Made by a program: the position numbers and the translations under genes
Source: Onchidella celtica
Lineage: Eukaryota > Mollusca > Gastropoda > Systellommatophora > Onchidiidae
Length of the DNA: 64,000 nucleotides
Direction of reading: 5' to 3'
Assembly (NCBI GenBank): GCA_963931925.1
Contig: OZ007570.1
Location: forward strand, 60,349,066-60,413,065
In this document: positions 36,401-47,324 of the stretch, one piece after another
Layout: each line of letters starts with the position of its first letter
Position numbering within the stretch: the first letter of the stretch is position 1
Notes under the pieces: generated by a model
What the model was told of the DNA's origin: nothing
What the model saw: the letters and a program-made list of their open reading frames with translations, nothing else
The model's database searches: none

Positions 36401-36922
36401 TATATTGCCACATCCTGTGCATTTTACCGATTTTCTTACACCGATATATCTAAAACCAGCTGCTGCCAGTTCTGTAAAGTAATACATACAACGATACCAT
36501 CCATTCCGAAACAATGGTAAAAATGAAACCAGCCGACCGAGTTCTGGGTAGAGAAATGATGGAGATGAATACATAGTGGACTGCGAACTCATTTTGAGCA
36601 CTCCTTTGTCCGGGGGTAACATGTAAACTGTACCGAACTTCACTCGCGGTAAAAACAGCACCATTCGGATAGACATAAGTATTAACACTGTCAAAACTAA
36701 AATATCCTTATGTGCTGAAATTTCTTCGAAGTCACACGTCATTTTGGCAAACCAGGCTCCCAGCATCTCAGAGGTTTCCCCAATTCCTGTAAACTGTAGC
36801 CAGTCAGGTGCTGGAGCTTTCGTGTCTCTCTGCACGCATTTCAGTGGCTGAACAAATGCAGTTGTTATCGGACACACCAAGACGATGATGTACGCCATCC
36901 AAATTTGCTTGTATTCTTTCAT
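24362..36922 (-). CDS. Gene A: paralog of gene B, intact triad but frameshifted
   Basis: Spliced model: 36034-36922, 34264-34362, 32232-32324, 31673-31771, 29950-30755, 28900-29103, 24952-25119, 24478-24708 and a doubtful terminal exon 24362-24420. A further cassette at 35004-35096 has lost its acceptor. Exons join in phase 1 as in gene B. The protease exon is 806 nt, one short of a multiple of three; the frame breaks near 30095 and reaches TAG at 30082-30084, so a normally spliced message would encode 617 residues without the nucleophile exon. All three triad positions are present in the DNA: His531 (TCRHIV), Asp583 (TTDLVLV), then Cys in GSCGSP. The gene may be a recent pseudogene, or the missing base may be a sequencing error. 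Introns contain a THAP element, a LINE tail and repeat X. Confidence 0.65.
24478..24708 (-). CDS. Gene A tail exon: Pro/Ala/Ser-rich
   Basis: A 231-nt phase 1-1 exon (ctgtag acceptor, gtgagt donor). Its last 40 bases align with the end of gene B exon 8, including the donor, so gene B has one exon where gene A has two separated by a 243-bp intron. Confidence 0.58.
24952..25119 (-). CDS. Gene A tail exon: ILERVVAEE
   Basis: A 168-nt phase 1-1 exon (attag acceptor, gtgagt donor). It is homologous to the first two thirds of gene B exon 8, with HLAHV conserved. Confidence 0.7.
26950..27425 (-). repeat. Dispersed repeat X, copy 2 (without MITE)
   Basis: An inverted relative of 22180-22870 lying in a gene A intron. 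It shows the uninterrupted site where the other copy carries the foldback MITE. Confidence 0.6.
27940..28445 (-). mobile_element. 3' end of a non-LTR retrotransposon
   Basis: The minus strand encodes the C-terminal region typical of many animal LINE ORF2 proteins: IKWQDKIPD, LRWAGHVVRMPDSRLPKQ, GAPKRRYKDTLKKSLK, then after a frameshift a C2H2 finger (CHLCGRVC ... HMRSH). It is 5' truncated with no reverse transcriptase present, and lies in a gene A intron. Confidence 0.8.
28900..29103 (-). CDS. Gene A nucleophile exon, GSCGSP
   Basis: A 204-nt phase 1-1 exon, ttgcag acceptor and gtgagt donor, same length as in gene B. It encodes CPGSCGSPIL; the Cys codon is at 29033-29035. An in-frame stop lies just upstream of the acceptor in gene A but not in gene B, which supports the acceptor chosen. 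Confidence 0.8.
29950..30755 (-). CDS. Gene A protease exon with one-base deletion
   Basis: The exon has a cgcag acceptor and gtacgt donor homologous to gene B exon 6. It encodes GTGSC, the His motif TCRHIV (codon 30343-30345), the Asp motif TTDLVLV, and after the break VGHPHGREK. Compared with gene B, one base is missing around 30092-30096, which explains the 806-nt length and shifts the frame just before the HPHG region. Confidence 0.78.
31673..31771 (-). CDS. Gene A cassette exon: GGAKPKKKTKRS
   Basis: A 99-nt phase 1-1 exon (gacag acceptor, gtgagt donor). It encodes LATSGGAKPKKKTKRS, strongly basic like the gene B cassette at 5389-5478. Confidence 0.7.
32232..32324 (-). CDS. Gene A cassette exon: GGARPKQTQ
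   Basis: A 93-nt phase 1-1 exon with a gacag acceptor and gtaagt donor. It encodes PKWPGGARPKQTQPGYRSAG and is the intact sister of 35004-35096. Confidence 0.7.
33601..34022 (+). mobile_element. Short element with TIRs and a THAP-like zinc finger ORF
   Basis: Ends are inverted: tataggtagaatgcgcat at 33601 and its complement ending at 34022. The plus strand encodes MPASCIAVDCYDRGG...LVRF from 33708, matching the start of a THAP domain (MPxxC, second Cys, then an F/P-rich segment). THAP fingers occur in P-element and Kolobok transposases. No catalytic domain follows, so the element is non-autonomous. It lies in a gene A intron. Confidence 0.6.
34264..34362 (-). CDS. Gene A cassette exon: DGARPRK
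   Basis: A 99-nt phase 1-1 exon (gacag acceptor, gtaagt donor). It encodes SSAFDGARPRKSKT and ends RGASPKQTFDES. It is a duplicate of 31673-31771, which ends RDASPKQIRDVL. Confidence 0.68.
35004..35096 (-). pseudogene. Dead cassette exon: GGARPK with lost splice acceptor
   Basis: A 93-nt segment encoding PKWPGGARPKQTHLGY and retaining its gtaagt donor. The base pair before it on the minus strand is TG (35097-35098) where the sister exon at 32232-32324 has AG, so normal splicing should skip it. Skipping keeps the frame because the exon is phase 1-1. Confidence 0.65.
36034..36922 (-). CDS. Gene A exon 1: hydrophobic N-terminus and BIR-like domain
   Basis: The exon encodes residues 1-296 and ends in phase 1 at a gtaagt donor. 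The ATG is homologous to that of gene B (shared ttcaccATG context), but about 100 residues lie between start and BIR that gene B lacks, including hydrophobic stretches at about 9-25 and 73-91. The BIR-like core (about 128-197) has LAAAGF, then Cys168, Cys171, His190 and Cys194, again with His 18 residues after the second Cys. A Ser/Thr-rich tail follows. Confidence 0.78.
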
Positions 36923-36970
36923 GGTGAATGATCAGATGACAGCTACAGGACAGATGGCTTATGTCCGATT
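36923..36970 (-). other. Gene A 5' UTR, start of second exon
   Basis: A tttcag acceptor and aatcggacataagcc sequence identical in plan to gene B at 9846-9908. Confidence 0.58.
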
Positions 36971-37399
36971 CTGAAAATTAAAATGATCGAATGAATTAAA
37001 GCCTTGCATTATATAAGTCTACAGATTCCATTTACAAGTACGATTATGTACTAGATGTCATCTGGCAAATTCATTCTGATGCCATCAGTCATCAATACTA
37101 TATATATTTCAGGACTTATCGATGCTTGGCACCTATTACTGATTTTAAAAACACCACAAGGCCTCAAAGTTTTTATACATGTTACGATTGATACTCAAAT
37201 TCTGATGCAACCATTGATAATAACCGATACTGAGACGTCTGTCTTCTTTTCATTAACAACAACAACGAAAAAGGCAGGATTAGTTCATTATTGTGGAATT
37301 TCGGTCTTTTGTTTGTTTTTTTCTCAACGTTGCGGCCTAAATGTCAGATTAAAAAATTATTGTAGCTTCTAACACCTCTCTGACCTTTCTTTTACTTAT

Positions 37400-37651
37400 T
37401 ATGTGTAGCTGTGAGCTCATCACACCCAGCCCCCTTTGTTGAGCAGCGGGTCGTAGAGCCCGATCATAACTTGAAGTCCTTTCCAAACCCCTCTGGAACG
37501 AGATGTTTATGTTGGTCTGACCTTGTACATGTTACCCACAATACTTTGAAAGGTCTAGTAGGCTAGCCTGGGGGTTCACCGAACCTACTAAGTCCTAGCC
37601 GGGTGAATCGGGTGACCATGTGTGGGCGTTTTAGAAAGCTCTACGTGAATG

Positions 37652-37693
<42 letters not shown>

Positions 37694-38254
37694 AAAAACA
37701 TGAGAAGAATGCGAGGGAGTGGTCGTGTCGTGTACATGTAGTATCATCAAGTAGTTACACCTTGCGGCTGAAGACCTGTGGCCGTATGCATGAACTGTGC
37801 GTAACTGGTTACACGGTGATGTAGGCCTTACGGGGCGGTGCAAAACGTTACCCGGGATGCGGCAACTTTGCGTGGGCCGGAAGCAAGACTTTGGATTAAT
37901 ATTATGGGGAATTGTCTAGATCAGAAAGAGAGAAGAAGAGAGATGGGCGGGAACACAGGTTTATCAGGGTAATGGCCGGTACTTCATCTAGTTTACCGCC
38001 TCCTCCCCCCACCCCACCCAAATGTATTTTTTTTTCGATTCATTTGTCCTCGTGCGGTGTCCACCTACGTGTCCTGTGGCTTTTACTTGACTCCCTTTCC
38101 ATTCGGATAACTTTTCTTCAAAAGTGAAGGGACTCCCGGCATTGCCTGGGATAAAAATGCCCTCCCCTCTTCCCACCGGGTGCCTCTCTCTTTATCTAAT
38201 ACGTGGGCTGTCTCTGTTGGCGAAAAGTACACCAAATTGATTGATTGATTTATA
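37400..38254 (+). repeat. Probable retroelement-derived insert ending in (ATTG)n
   Basis: A non-coding block absent from gene B ends in attgattgattgatt at 38240-38254, like the tetranucleotide tails of CR1/L2 LINEs and their SINEs. A (TA)n tract lies at 37654-37691. No protein motif was found. Confidence 0.35.
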
Positions 38255-38278
38255 AACTGCAAAAGTAATCTTGCTGAG

Positions 38279-38560
38279 TTGAGGATGATACATTGGCATC
38301 TCCACATTATATACCTTGGCCATTCATTTGGTAAATGTATTGAAATAGACAAGTCCCATGAAGACATTTCAGTATCCTCAGAAAAAGAAGTTTCTGATAC
38401 TTCTAATATCAATATGAAAAATATTATTCTTTGTCAAAAAGAGTGCACAATGGAGAAATGTGAGTGTGGTGGACTGAACCCCACGGAACGTCCACCAATA
38501 ACCGCATTTCACAACTGGTACGAAACCGAGTTTGGGGAAACCCCCTACTATCAAAAACAG
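38279..38560 (-). pseudogene. Relic BIR fragment in the 5' UTR intron of gene A
   Basis: It aligns with 10128-10350. The minus strand keeps GF...VVKCG around the first BIR cysteine, but the rest is degraded. The plus-strand open frame over it has no features of its own. Confidence 0.4.
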
Positions 38561-39661
38561 GACAAAGGAGAAATATGTCATCAATTTTGACCAGCTTGCG
38601 CTATTTTGGATGAGACCGATTGTTCGTAACTAGGCACGTGCGCCGTGATGTTTACTGTAACATCAGAGAGTATGTAGTTAGAGAGAGATCTCACTTCCAC
38701 CAAATCGCGAAACTAGGTCATGGCGGTAACAAGAATTGAAAGAGACCGCCTTCACCATACTAACGTGATTTGACAAAACGCCTTTTTCCTGAAAATGCTG
38801 TTTCGAGAAAACCGCGATTTAGTTTTGCGGTTTCTAAATTTAAATCTGGCAAACAAAATGCAATTTTTCTAGACTGAAGTGACACGTTATGATGTCTTTT
38901 AACTTTGTGTAAAGTTTTATTTGAATTGGTGCTGAATTAATTAAACTGTGATGAAAAAGGCGTTTTGTCGAATCAATGCTCAAACGTAAAACGCCTTTTT
39001 TCAGAAAAAAGGCGTTTTGTCGCATCAGACCTAATCACACAAACGCCTTGCTGAAGAGATAGGCATTGCTCTGATTATGTGTGATACGACAAAACGCCTT
39101 TTTTTGTTCAGAGAGGGCATTGTTTCGCCATTTTCTGTCCAATGAAATGTTCAAAAACTCGGTTCCAAGGGAAAACTCTTCTGTGTCAGTCGAAAAAAAC
39201 GCGTTTGCTGACGGCTGTTCCTGTTTCATCCATAAAACCACAATGCTTTCTTTTTCCTGATGGGCCTAGTTTAATGCGATGACTGAATAGCCAGTTTCTT
39301 TGCTCGTTGTAGGTATGATTCAAGTATTCTTGATGAATAGCAAAAGCATTGTCGGTGTCCGATTTTTTCCAAACAATGGTTATGGCAGTTGCAACTTTCT
39401 AGTATTGGGTGTTTGGTTTTCTGAGACCAAGGTTCTCTCTCCTTTCTTGCTGTCGTACAAGCCGATATTGGTGATGGAGTGATAGGTAACGGTGAGATCG
39501 GAGGCGGGGATAGTTCGGCGAGCACTCACAGATATGACGAACTTGCAGACAAAGAGTATCCAACGGAAACATCTGATTGTTCAAGTTGAGAATGATGAAC
39601 ACCGGCAAGCAAATTTAACACTTAGCTTGCTGCACTCTGCGTTGGTTGTTCTTCAATCCTG

Positions 39662-40170
39662 TCAATGGAGTCTTTTGGAGGGGAAGATAATAGAATGATC
39701 GGGTTGTGAGATGTCCAAACATTCAATGGGGTGATGTTCAGGGTGAATGCTGGATGACCACGAGCAATCAAATCGTGCCCCAGAGGGAGCAGTAGCAGCA
39801 GGAGTTGACATAGAAGTAGGAGAACGTTCACTATTCTGTTTCTCGTCGTCCGATGCAACGTCACCATCAGAACTATCCAAAGTAAATGGATTCTCTACAC
39901 TGTCATTATCATCTGATGACAAGTCCTTGGTGTGAGTAGGCACAGCATGTTGAACTGGGACGTCAGTAAAAATGAGTAGGCGAAACAGGTTTGGCTGTCA
40001 CAGGCCTTGCAATCTGAGGATCTGGGGGACCATCAGTGTCTTCCACACCATAGAAGGCTGGCACTTTTGGTGATTCTGCTTTCTCTTGTTCTGCCTTGTG
40101 ACGCTTTACCAACGGAGCTTCATCACAGCTGCCACTTGAATCTGAGTGCGGCCGAATTATTTTCCTGTTG
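39662..40170 (-). CDS. Uncharacterised acidic reading frames inside the 3.1-kb transposon
   Basis: Two minus-strand open stretches, about 40170-39972 (SDSSGSCDEAPLVKRHK) and 39943-39662 (DLSSDDNDSVENPFTLDSSD), may be exons of one element gene. Acidic, Ser-rich and basic-patch composition would suit a nuclear protein. No family recognised. Confidence 0.35.
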
Positions 40171-41389
40171 GATTAAACAAACAAAAGTTGCATGGCTGAA
40201 TTCTTATTTTGATTGGTTTGAAGAAAAAAATACGACAAAGTGATCAGTAACAACTATATACAGTAATTTGCAGCAATGATAAAGGCATAACTAGTGTGGT
40301 CAAAGCTAAACATGAATAAAACATGTACTCTGCAAATGTAATCTCAATATCAATGAAAACAAAAACGAGCATGGTTATGATGTAACTGTGGAATTACTTT
40401 TTCCAGAAATTCATTGATGATTTATGAACATTCATGCCATTATTGGATACAGTGAGCTGGCTGCCTGCTTCAGTCTGTCTAAATGTTCAAGGCATTTGAA
40501 AAATGATGATGACGATGATTTTTCTTTTGCTGTCACAAGAACCAGCAGAGGCTCAATACTTCGTATAGGTACATCAAGTTCATTATCAGTTACAAGTCTA
40601 TGCCCTGAGGTTCAGACACATGAAATGTACAAACGTTACAGAAGAAGAAGAAAAATGAACTTACTGCTTAATGAGCTCCTTTAAAAGTCCTGAGGATTCA
40701 TAGGAACAGAGATGGTGATGCTGTGAATGCAGTAGGGCAGAGAGAGAGAGAGAGATTTCACCTTGAAGTTCATACCTGGAACTGCCTTAGTTTTCAAAAT
40801 TCTGCTGCTTACAAAGTCTGGCGACAAAAAAAGTTGAGTAATAATTGGAACAACTACGTCCCCGACTTTGACCGAAGATTCTGGTCATCGTTGGAACATC
40901 AAAAGACATCGGGGATCACGGAACTTTCCATAGTGGACAAAGGATGACCTCGGTGGGAGAAGATATCGTTAGATTTTCACTCTATAACGGGCATCGCCGC
41001 GCTGTGTGACGCAACCTCCGATGATCGTCTGTGCGTGAGCTAGCGGAGAAAGTTCGGCAATGTTACGTAGACAAGGTCATGGAGACGGTCCATGGTTTGA
41101 GAGTTACTAAAACCAATTCTTGGTGATCGTTACACACAATTAACAATGTTAACGGCACTCAATACAATACAGGTAGTTATTGAGTTAAATGAAGATTTGT
41201 GAGAGACAAAAATTGTCAGAAGATAGTTCTATTGAACTCAAAACAGCCTAAAGTAAAAGGATAATAAAAGGAAGACTGGACTAAATGATTACCAGGCAGG
41301 CTTCTTAATGAAGAGATGTTTTGTCCCAGTAAGAAATCATGTCGAAAAAAGCCTGCTTTTCCTACTTTATAACGATGGTTTGGCAAAGT

Positions 41390-41700
41390 AAAGGCGTTTT
41401 GTCATCCCACTCGGCCTGAGGCGGACGCCTTTATTTCGAAAAAAAGGCGTTTTGTCAAATTAAAGGAGTTTTGTCATCCCACTCGGCCTCAGACGAACGC
41501 CTTTATTTCGAAAAAAAAGGCGTTTTGTCAAATTAAAGGTGTCTTGTCATCCCACTCGGCCTCAGACGAACGCCTGTATTTCGAAAAAAAGGCGTTTTGT
41601 CAAATTAAAGGCGTTTTGTCATCCCACTCGGCCTCAGACGAACGCCTTTATTTCGAAAAAAAGGCGTTTTGTCGCGTTTCGGCAGAAAAAGAGGCGTTTT
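41390..41700 (+). repeat. Subterminal tandem array of the TIR motif
   Basis: Four to five copies of a unit of about 72 bp containing aaaggcgttttgtc twice and catcccactcggcctcag once. Confidence 0.88.
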
Positions 41701-42217
41701 GAAAAATTGTTTTTTTAAGATAATATAAAAATGGCTAAGCTTTTTCAAAACCTGATAAGCTCATAAGATGAGGATTGTTGATGAGAATCCAATAATGAAA
41801 TAAAAATTTTTCGCGCCAAAATGAAAAAAGGCGTTTTGTCAAATCACGTTAGCATAGACAGTGTGAGTATCTGTTATTGTGGTCTGTTCGTATTTTTGGG
41901 GCAATGGAAACTATTTAGAACCGTTTGTAAGTTCTTACTCCCAGTGGAAATGCACAAACGGGTACTGTTCACTGCCGATCAAGTCAAGCGAAGTTGCAGT
42001 TCATCCAAATGGCGGTGCCCATACTTCCTGCATTCAGGAAAAATGGACTTCTTTCGCTCCTGGTAGTTCCCTATTCTTTGCCCTAACCCCCCCCCCCCCC
42101 CCCCCGCTCCCACACCTTTCTTTGAAAACCCGGTTCTATGTAAGTAGACAGCATGGGAAGTAATCATACTATAATGGAGCTAGTGGATGAACAAGCAAAC
42201 ACCTAAAACTCCGTGAC

Positions 42218-45200
42218 TTAGGGTAGAAACACGGTGGCACGAACAGACAGGGACAGTCACTTACTGTCCCACAGGGACGGACAGGCACCTGAAAATGTGG
42301 TCACATTAAAACAGACAGCAAGAGACAGCAACATTGTCAAAAACGTTGTCATTTGTTCAATAAAGAAGAACTACACGTTCAAGAGTTTCTCATCGAAGAT
42401 ATGCAGTTCATCCTATTAACAAAAAGCCCTTTTTATAAGGGGAATATCACCATCTCTTCCCACAGCTTGTGAATGATGAAGAAATGTTTATTGAATGTTT
42501 TCGAATCCAGCCTTCAACATTTAGAAATCTTTTTTCAAACATTTAAAAGTCAATAAACTGAACCTGCCTGAGACCGGACAAACACCAATATAGAATTACC
42601 CTATCTGTTTGTAGGAGATGAAGCTTTTCGACATATGAGAAACTTGATGAAATCATTTCCTAGGCGCAATTGGAATGACGGAAAAAGAATAATACAATTA
42701 TCGACATTCACGTGCTCGCCGACAAGTTGAGTGCACATTTGGTGTAACTTCTAGTATGTTGTGCCTTTTACGAAAGCCAATAGAAATAGAAGTAGCAGAA
42801 GATTTTGCCAGTGACATTGTCAATGCTATTTGTGCTCAAAACAACTTGATTCATTTGAAAGAGTAAGACTGATGAGTGAAGTCTTCGACTTTTCTACAAA
42901 CACAACTGGGGATTGCTCCGTCAATTATAATTATATTATAAGAAGACCCACGCGAGAAGCTATTGCAGTGAGGATGGCTCTTAACCTACAGAATATTTCA
43001 CTTCACCGTCGGGGGTGTTGAGTCTCAATATGAAATGACATAAAAGAATAAAAATGACATTTCATAAACATTAGTAAACTGTTTTCCCTGCTGAAAAAGG
43101 ACCAGGTCTGCCATCCATGACACAGCATCTAATATTGAGACACATTAGCAAGGGTAGAAACACGGTGGCACGAACAGACAGGGACAGTCACTTACTGTCC
43201 CACAGGGACGGACAGGCACGTGAAAATGTGGTCACATTAAAAAAGACAGCAAGAGACAGCAACATTGTCAAAAATGGCGCTGACAAAGAAGAAGAAACTC
43301 TTATTGCCTTTGTGTTTACGAAGAAAATTAAGACGTTCACGAGTTTCTCATCGGAGATATGTGGTTCATCCTATTAACAAAAAACGCACAACGAGATAGA
43401 CATTCATCTTTGTATCTTTGAAAACTTACCATCCGATCCCAATTCACGGCCTATGGTTTCCCACTGCTTCAATATATCGGGTGACAAAAAAAAACAAACT
43501 GCCTCAATACTGACACCAAATATCTCGCAATCCTTTTCATGAATCCGTGAGAAATTTTGGTAGAGTTATGTCTATTATATGTGTAATGCTATGTTAAAAT
43601 TTCATCAAGATTTGATTATTGCTTTTAAAAATATTTTAGATTAAGTGTCTGTCAAAAATTAATAAAACAAGCCAGCTGATAAAGAGCGATGAAGCGCACA
43701 ACAGTTGAGTATTTTCTCTCCAAGTTTTTTTTTATCAAATCCAGTCCACCTTTCCAATCCAACCTTATTAAATTAGTAGATCTAAGTTTAACAGACGACA
43801 CTCAACGAAGACTTTTGCTTCCTAGTAATTCACTGATTACCTCCAAGTCGAGTGTATTCCAACTAATGTGAAATCCAGTGGGATTTCAACTTAAAAGGAT
43901 TGTTTTATCTTTCCTTTGATGTCATAATCGTCATTTGGTAACATTCTTGGATTAAGATCTAAATCTTGATCTAGTTTTTGATCTGATTATTTTCACCTAG
44001 CCTGGGCCTAACATAGTATTTAGTCCCTCGGATTGAACTGTTATTGAGACTCTCTACGAGAAAAATGGATGGAGGGGTGCTCGAATTTTGGAAAAATTTC
44101 CCAATAAGAACTGGTCTAAAAGAAGTGTCAATTCATTGATTAGCAAAATCATTTCAACAGGAACTTCAGACAGAAAGAAAGGCAGCGGTAGGCCAAAAAC
44201 TGTGAGAACAGATGATGATATTCACCAAGTCGAGGAACTTATTCTGCGTTAAAATCTTCATCGTTCTTGATCAGCTGGCTTGTTTTATTAATTTTTGACA
44301 TACACTCACTTAATCTAAAATATCTTTAAAAGTAATGATTAAATCTTGATGAAATTTTAACATAGCATATAATGGACATAACTCTACCAAAAATTCTCAC
44401 GGATTCATCAAAAGCGTTGCTAGATATTTGGTGTCAATGTTGGAGCCGTTGTTTTTTGTTGTTTTTTTAATCACATGATATAATTACGATGAGCCTGATT
44501 TTTGTCGCTCTTGTCATACATTGCTGGCCTTTCTTGCAGCCCAATGATCAGTTTCTCTTCGTCCATCTTGACATAAAGATATAAGAACGATCACTGGGAA
44601 CGATAATTGAATCGTATTTTTAACTTCCTTGAAACAGACAGACAGGAGAAATATAGCACGCACCATTCGAGTTTTCCTGGCTGTCGCTGTCCGTCGCTGT
44701 CCGCGCCTGTCTGTGTTCAGCGTAATCGGGTTGGTGTTTTTTTAAAGAAATCACGAGTGGTTTTGGCGTGCACGATTTTTGATTTGTTGCTGTGGCAGCA
44801 ACTGGCTGTCCCCGTCCGTGTCACCGTGTTCCTACCCTAAACGGGTAGACATTTCATCTTTGTATCTTTGAAAACTTATCATCCGATCCCAATTCAAGGC
44901 CTATGGTTTCCCACTGCTTCAATATAATATATATAATCACGATTAGCGTGATTTTTGTCGCTCTTGTCATGAATTGCTGGCCTTTCTTGAACAATAATGA
45001 TCAGTTTCTCTTCGTCCGTCCTGACATAAATAATACAATGATCACTGGGAACGATAATTGAATCGTATTTTTAACTCCCTTGAAACAGACAGACTGGCTA
45101 TCGCTGTCCGTCGCTGTCCGTGCCTGTCCGTGTTCAGCATAACCGGGTTGGTGTTTTTTCTAAGAAATCACGAGTGGTTTTGGCGTGCACGATTTTTGAA

Positions 45201-45258
45201 GTGTTGCTTTGACAGCAACTGGCTGTCCCCGTCCGTGTCACCGTGTTTCTAACCTAAG
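42218..45258 (+). mobile_element. PIF/Harbinger element cluster, nested copies
   Basis: Terminal sequence gggtagaaacacggtggcac occurs at 42222 and 43154 and in inverted form at about 44841 and 45257. The outer copy has decayed plus-strand Harbinger transposase pieces: HRRYAVHPINKK, GEYHHLF, then VGDEAF and RRQVECTFG. The inner copy (about 43152-44842) starts MALTKKKKLLLPLCLRRKLR and HRRYVVHPINKK. Both are internally deleted. The target duplication is ambiguous because the flanks are themselves near-palindromic. Confidence 0.68.
43510..44437 (+). mobile_element. Tc1/mariner-like element with long TIRs, internally deleted
   Basis: Inverted arms of about 175 bp (43510-43681 and 44268-44437) start tgacaccaaatatct. 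Between them the plus strand encodes a helix-turn-helix-type N-terminus (SVNSLISKI, DRKKGSGRPKTVRTDDD) typical of this superfamily, with no DDE domain. It interrupts the inner Harbinger copy. Confidence 0.66.
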
Positions 45259-46395
45259 TGACCAAAAAATGTTGAAACTTTGTGTATTGCCTCAGGTTTG
45301 ACGATTAATTACGTGGATACAACCATCTGGGACGAAATTCAGTCTCTCATATGATTTATTTGCATTTTTTAGCCACATAAAAAAAAAGATGCATTTCGCG
45401 GAGTAAAATGGAAAAGTATGATATGAAATGTGATTGTGATTCTGTGACCACCGTTCAATGAAGGTCAATTTAGCTAATGACTCTAATAGTGGGAGTTAAT
45501 CTGGCAATGTTTTCTTGCAGCTTTTGAAGCACCAACGTTTTTTCCGTGTTGTGATGAAAACCAGAAAACACACAAGAAATGGAAAAAAAATCCATAAACC
45601 AGTTTATCTCCTGCGTGACCGAGTATAATAATCAGTCAATATATTAAATCATAATAGAAATCCAGTGAACTTATCTGTCCATGTCCCAGATTGAGCAAAA
45701 GACATGAAGGTGATAAAATGTCGGTACAACGTTATAAATGTTGTTTCAGCACCATATCATTCTTTTATATCACTGCAAAAGTGGCAAATCGCGCCCGCAA
45801 ATGAAGAGAAATGGGTAATCAACAGTGTACTACTCTGTGTTTAAAGGGATTTGTAAATATCAGCCAAGCTCCAAAGGCTTTAAGTTGTCATCGGCGATAG
45901 AGATTTACATTTAAAGATATTCTTTTCATGATATGTACCTAAAATGTGAGAGGAATTAACTACCAAGGTGACATGTAAAATGATAAAGGCGGTACGATAA
46001 CAGGCAGAATTTATATCAGAAGGTACTGAGACTTTTCGTTTGGGGGTGCAGAAAAAAAAAAAATTGTAATCTCTGCACGGACGTGAGGCCTACCTTGTAA
46101 GAAATCGCTACTGGAGGGCTTGGATATTTCTTTAGATACTTTCTCACCGACCACAAATATTACTATTGATTCAAATAAAACAGGAGATAAAAAGATAAAA
46201 GAGAAAGAAAATATCTCCCACTCTTAACTGAACTGTGACTTCTTTCTATATTTTCTTTTTTCTATTTCATTTACCTCTGCCTTTTTTCCAATGACTACTC
46301 TGCCATAAATTCGTTGTTGTTTCCATTCGTCTTGAACGTCTTTTATTAGGCCTTCAATCACAAACTCACAAATAGCAGGCTATCTAAGTATGGTT
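45259..46395. other. Intron DNA, no feature seen
   Basis: AT-rich sequence partly alignable with the region 5' of the gene B start (about 10380-10500). Confidence 0.45.
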
Positions 46396-46401
46396 ACTTA
46401 C

Positions 46402-46640
46402 TTGTCTGATTCTGAATAAGGAAGTCCCTGTTCACGCTTCGTCTCTCAAGACGTGAAGTACGGCAGTGAACGATCTACTAATGTCAGTGGATTTTTGTGG
46501 GCTCTGCTGACAATGAATCTAACCTGTGAATAGTCGCGTAATCTGTAGATCAATAATCTAAACAACAAAAGAAAAACCAAAAAAATCAATAACTGCTTGC
46601 CTGCCTTGACACCATTGTAACTTTATATTCGTAGTCTGAG
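46402..46640 (-). promoter_or_regulatory. Gene A non-coding first exon and promoter region (approximate)
   Basis: It aligns with 10632-10890, sharing gatcaataat and aacctgtgaatag words and the gtaagt donor. No convincing TATA box was seen here, unlike gene B. Confidence 0.42.
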
Positions 46641-47220
46641 TCTTAGGAGTGCAGACATTTTTTGGTTTTTTTTTGTAAGTAACTCATGTTTACACTCATT
46701 TACACAAACTTCTCTGCGTTTGTAGTAAATCACGTCCTACTTTGGGTGTTGAAACGTGCTGTGTCACAGCTTTTTGCTTTTTTTTTCTATTTTGGTGTGT
46801 TGTTTTGTTTTTTTTGGGTGGGGGGGGGGGGGAATTCTGTTCTTTCAAGATCCTGGTGTTCTTCTCTTAAACAAAGACTAACATTTTACTGTCTGTGTGC
46901 ATTACGGAGGAACTGACTATAACTTTCTTCCAGTTATGCTGGGGCATTTTTTTTTTTTTAAAGGGGCAAGGACAACAAGTGAAAAAAGGAGACAAAAAAA
47001 GAATTCTTACGGACGTTTATAAATTATAGGTATATATTTTGCTCTTTTTTTTTCTGTATTTGTATACTTCTGTGATTCCCTGTGGGAAATTTGCCTGAGT
47101 GTCATTACAGTTCAGTTATAACTGGTACTGACACCTCATCGCCACAGTGCAGCGTCGGTCAGTGGTTGCTTTTTTTTTCGGGGGGGGGGGCGGAGGAGTG
47201 GTAGGGATTAGGTGTTTTTC

Positions 47221-47308
47221 TGCCCGGGCAGTGGCCTGTTTGGCCTGCTCATCTCGATTTCCAACTACCAAGGTATCTTTAGCGTGCACACGGGCCCTCT
47301 GAATTGGA
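47221..47308 (-). mobile_element. SINE fragment, body only
   Basis: It matches the body of the SINE at 7020-7297 (gcccgggcag, gcctgctc, aaggtatc, cacgggc). The tRNA-like head is missing; the fragment passes directly into a minisatellite. Confidence 0.68.
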
Positions 47309-47324
47309 CGGTGTGGAAAAAGTA

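Larger units (their letters stand above)
38760..41852. mobile_element. 3.1-kb DNA transposon, 28-bp TIRs, CATA target duplication
   Basis: Both ends carry the same 28-bp inverted repeat starting ctaacgtgatttgacaaaac, flanked by CATA on each side (38756-38759 and 41853-41856). The inner half of the TIR, GACAAAACGCC, recurs in both orientations through both subterminal regions (38760-39110 and 41390-41840). The interior has acidic Ser/Asp-rich minus-strand frames (39662-39943 and about 39972-40170) but no recognisable transposase, so the superfamily is not assigned. Confidence 0.8.
36971..46395. other. Gene A 5' UTR intron, about 9.4 kb, transposon-filled
   Basis: It is bounded by the donor at 46396-46401 and the acceptor at 36971-36973. 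The gene B counterpart is about 0.7 kb. The difference is due mainly to the elements at 38760-41852 and 42218-45258 plus the 37400-38254 insert. Confidence 0.55.

Noticed and set aside
38279-38590. 103-codon plus-strand open frame
   Set aside because: It lies antisense to the relic BIR block shared with 10.1-10.35 kb and is not open in that copy.
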